The notes beneath the pieces were generated by a model, which was not told where the DNA came from, ran no database searches, and saw nothing but the letters and a program-made list of their open reading frames with translations. Position numbers and translations under genes: made by a program. A stretch of 64,000 nucleotides of DNA from an uncultured Gammaproteobacteria bacterium (lineage in GTDB: Bacteria > Pseudomonadota > Gammaproteobacteria > UBA6429 > Thiohalophilaceae), in assembly GCA_937967995.1 (NCBI GenBank), contig CALBTB010000005.1:62001-126000 (forward strand), read 5' to 3'. This document shows, in pieces, positions 62,370 to 64,000 of this stretch; position 1 is the stretch's first letter; each line of letters begins with the position of its first letter.

Positions 62370-62762
62370 TTATGACTGTGTGAAGTAACGGGCGGCTTTA
62401 TCACTGGCCATGTAGCCGCGCACACCAACCAGATAAATAATCACAACAGCATTAAATACAATCGTAAAGAAACCATATAAAGTAAAAATGTATTTGGCCA
62501 TCAGCAGAATATTCAGGCCAAGTAACAGCAATAGCACGTAATTAAGTAAGCGTATAAAACCGACCAGCCTGACCATACGAAGCAACAGCGTCAGTACAGT
62601 GACAAACAATATCACCGCCCCGGCCAGGTTAATAAAACTGATTAACGGAAAACCGCTGACCGGAACATCAATACCCGTCTTATGTACGAGTAACAGGTTG
62701 GCAGCAAAAATACTGGCCAGGAAAAGATTCACCGTGGATATAATCTTGATAGCAGTTGGCAT
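62370..62762 (-). CDS. Small integral membrane protein, unknown
   Basis: 130 residues with four hydrophobic segments (about 8-27, 40-62, 70-92, 95-115). I recognise no motif or family. Basic residues cluster at the cytosolic ends. Encoded tail-to-tail with lexA (12 bases) and 21 bases after the tatC stop on the same strand, so it may be co-transcribed with tat genes or be a separate unit. Confidence 0.65.
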   Translation of the reverse strand: MPTAIKIISTVNLFLASIFAANLLLVHKTGIDVPVSGFPLISFINLAGAVILFVTVLTLLLRMVRLVGFIRLLNYVLLLLLGLNILLMAKYIFTLYGFFTIVFNAVVIIYLVGVRGYMASDKAARYFTQS

Positions 62763-62783
62763 CGGTCAGTTTATAAAATTTCA

Positions 62784-63662
62784 CTAAACGGGATCATGCT
62801 TGTTAATCTGGCTCTCTTCTTCGATGGCCTTATCAAACTCGGCTTCCATTTCGTCGTCACTCAGATCAATATCATCGTCCTGATCATCACCATTGGCGGC
62901 GTCCTGTTTACGCTTTTTGAGCATGAAGCGCGAGGCAATAATACCCATTTCAAACAACAACCACATCGGTAAGGCGAGCAGAACCTGGGAAATGATATCC
63001 GGTGGTGTCAGTAACATGCCAAGCGTAAAGGCACCCACAATGATATAAGGCCGTTTTTTACTCAGGCTCTCCGGCGTCGTCAGGCCGGCCGCGATCAAAA
63101 TGATGGTAGCGATGGGCACTTCAAATGCGATACCGAAAGCAAAAAACATTTTCAGCGAGAAATTCAGATAATCCGCAATGTCCGGGCGATATTCAACACC
63201 GGTCGGGACAAACGCCGAGGTAAACTGGAAGACCAACGGAAATACCACGGCATAGGCGAAAGCCATACCGAGGTAAAACAGCACAATACTGGAAATCAGG
63301 AGTGGTATCGCCAGTCGCTTTTCCCTTTCATACAGACCAGGCGCCACAAAGGCCCAGACCTGGTATAAAACATAAGGAATCGCAATAAAAAACGCGCCGA
63401 TTAATGCCAGCTTCAGAGGAGTGAAGATCGGTGAAATAACACCGGTGGCGATCATGGCCGTGTTTTCCGGCAGGTAGTTCTGAATCGGGATCGAAAAATA
63501 ATAGTAAAGATCGTTGGCGATGGTCATCAGGCCAACTGTAATTACGGCGATGACAATCACGACGCGCAGGAGCCGATCGCGCAATTCAATCAGATGGGAG
63601 ATGAACGTCGATTCTTTTTCGGCAGTGCCCCGTTCAGCTTGATTTTGTTTTTCTTTCTTCAT
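62784..63662 (-). CDS. tatC: Sec-independent protein translocase TatC
   Basis: 292 residues, six membrane helices. N-terminal FISHLIELRDRLLRVV carries the Glu/Arg of the signal-peptide site; conserved YQVWAFVAPGLYEREKR and the FGIAFEVPI segment follow. The C-terminal tail is long, acidic (QDDDIDLSDDEMEAEFDKA) and longer than in E. coli (258). An upstream in-frame start at 63722 exists, but the ATG at 63662 gives the usual family start; it overlaps the tatB end by 29 bases. Confidence 0.96.
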   Translation of the reverse strand: MKKEKQNQAERGTAEKESTFISHLIELRDRLLRVVIVIAVITVGLMTIANDLYYYFSIPIQNYLPENTAMIATGVISPIFTPLKLALIGAFFIAIPYVLYQVWAFVAPGLYEREKRLAIPLLISSIVLFYLGMAFAYAVVFPLVFQFTSAFVPTGVEYRPDIADYLNFSLKMFFAFGIAFEVPIATIILIAAGLTTPESLSKKRPYIIVGAFTLGMLLTPPDIISQVLLALPMWLLFEMGIIASRFMLKKRKQDAANGDDQDDDIDLSDDEMEAEFDKAIEEESQINKHDPV

Positions 63663-64000
63663 GCTGTTTTGTATCTGCTGATACCGGCTTGGGTTTGTTT
63701 TCATGCTCCACCGGTGGTTCACCTTCTTCCAGGCCGTAATCGGTGTGATCGGTCAGACCGTAATCATCATTCTCGAACTCTTCTTCCTGTTTATTTAACA
63801 GTTCTTTTTGCGTTTCGGAATGAATTTCGTTCAGGTCGTTATCGCGTGCCCGCACAACCGGTTCCTGTTGTGCTTCGGTGATTTCATCTTCAATGGTATA
63901 GCGTGAATCATTAATGATGTTTTTGATTTCATCGAGGGAAGCATCGCGTTGCAGGGCCTGGCGTAACTCGTCCTGACGGATTTCCCTGTCGATATCGGCG
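63634..64000 (-). CDS. tatB: TatB, partial (5' end outside window)
   Basis: C-terminal part of about 122 residues of the twin-arginine translocase subunit TatB. The frame is open to the window edge; the visible part reads ADIDREIRQDELRQALQ, a typical TatB amphipathic/helical stretch, then an acidic low-complexity tail. The membrane helix lies outside the window. The stop at 63634-63636 lies inside tatC, and order and spacing fit a tatABC operon. Confidence 0.85.
   Translation of the reverse strand, partial: ADIDREIRQDELRQALQRDASLDEIKNIINDSRYTIEDEITEAQQEPVVRARDNDLNEIHSETQKELLNKQEEEFENDDYGLTDHTDYGLEEGEPPVEHENKPKPVSADTKQHEERKTKSS

Overview
The window is a stretch of gammaproteobacterial chromosome, almost fully coding, with no rRNA, tRNA, CRISPR array or insertion sequence that I can recognise. 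The evidence for Gammaproteobacteria is the gene content and order: smg-dprA next to topA, a LysM lipoprotein divergent from def-fmt-rsmB-(DUF4390)-ntrYX-trkAH, the block mnmG-rsmG-parAB-atpIBEFHAGDC typical of the origin-proximal region, and a tatBC pair. It is not an enteric: it has ParAB, a DUF3417-type glucan phosphorylase, NtrYX and a LexA with a non-enterobacterial operator. I cannot fix the genus from sequence alone.

Layout. 1-5.0 kb (minus): topA (3' part outside the window), smg, dprA and a LysM lipoprotein. 5.0-14.9 kb (plus): def, fmt, rsmB, DUF4390 and ntrYX overlap or nearly touch; trkAH follows behind its own likely promoter. The NtrX ATPase domain is degenerate. 15.0-16.8 kb: a small TPR protein and a chromate-type transporter. 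17.0-28.1 kb: a complete glycogen locus. glgP (plus) is broken by one in-frame TAA; malQ, a GH57 enzyme and glgC run on the minus strand; glgB and glgA diverge from them. 28.1-32.3 kb (minus): a Cys-containing SAP microprotein, glmS, glmU and a SlyD-like PPIase.

32.4-44.0 kb is the most unusual part. It holds two separate RimK-type ATP-grasp amidoligase neighbourhoods. The first has a membrane protein with a dead transglutaminase domain, a secreted and a cytosolic retropepsin-like protease, RimK, an AstE/AspA-like metallo-deacylase, an MscS channel and a CorA-type transporter. The second is a tight operon of a GNAT-C39 peptidase fusion, an RLAN-RimK ligase and a DUF155 protein. A von Willebrand A protein lies between them. 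Together they suggest peptide tagging and untagging (for example glutamylation and its removal) connected to the envelope; this is inference.

44.1-46.8 kb (minus): a hybrid histidine kinase with a solute-binding protein. 46.9-54.1 kb (minus): the complete F1Fo ATP synthase operon, closed by a clear terminator. 54.2-59.0 kb (minus): parB, parA, rsmG, a DUF302 protein and mnmG. 59.4-64 kb: a large PilZ protein, a small DUF6316-like protein, lexA with a fourfold symmetric operator over its promoter and start codon, a small membrane protein, tatC, and the 3' part of tatB cut by the window end.
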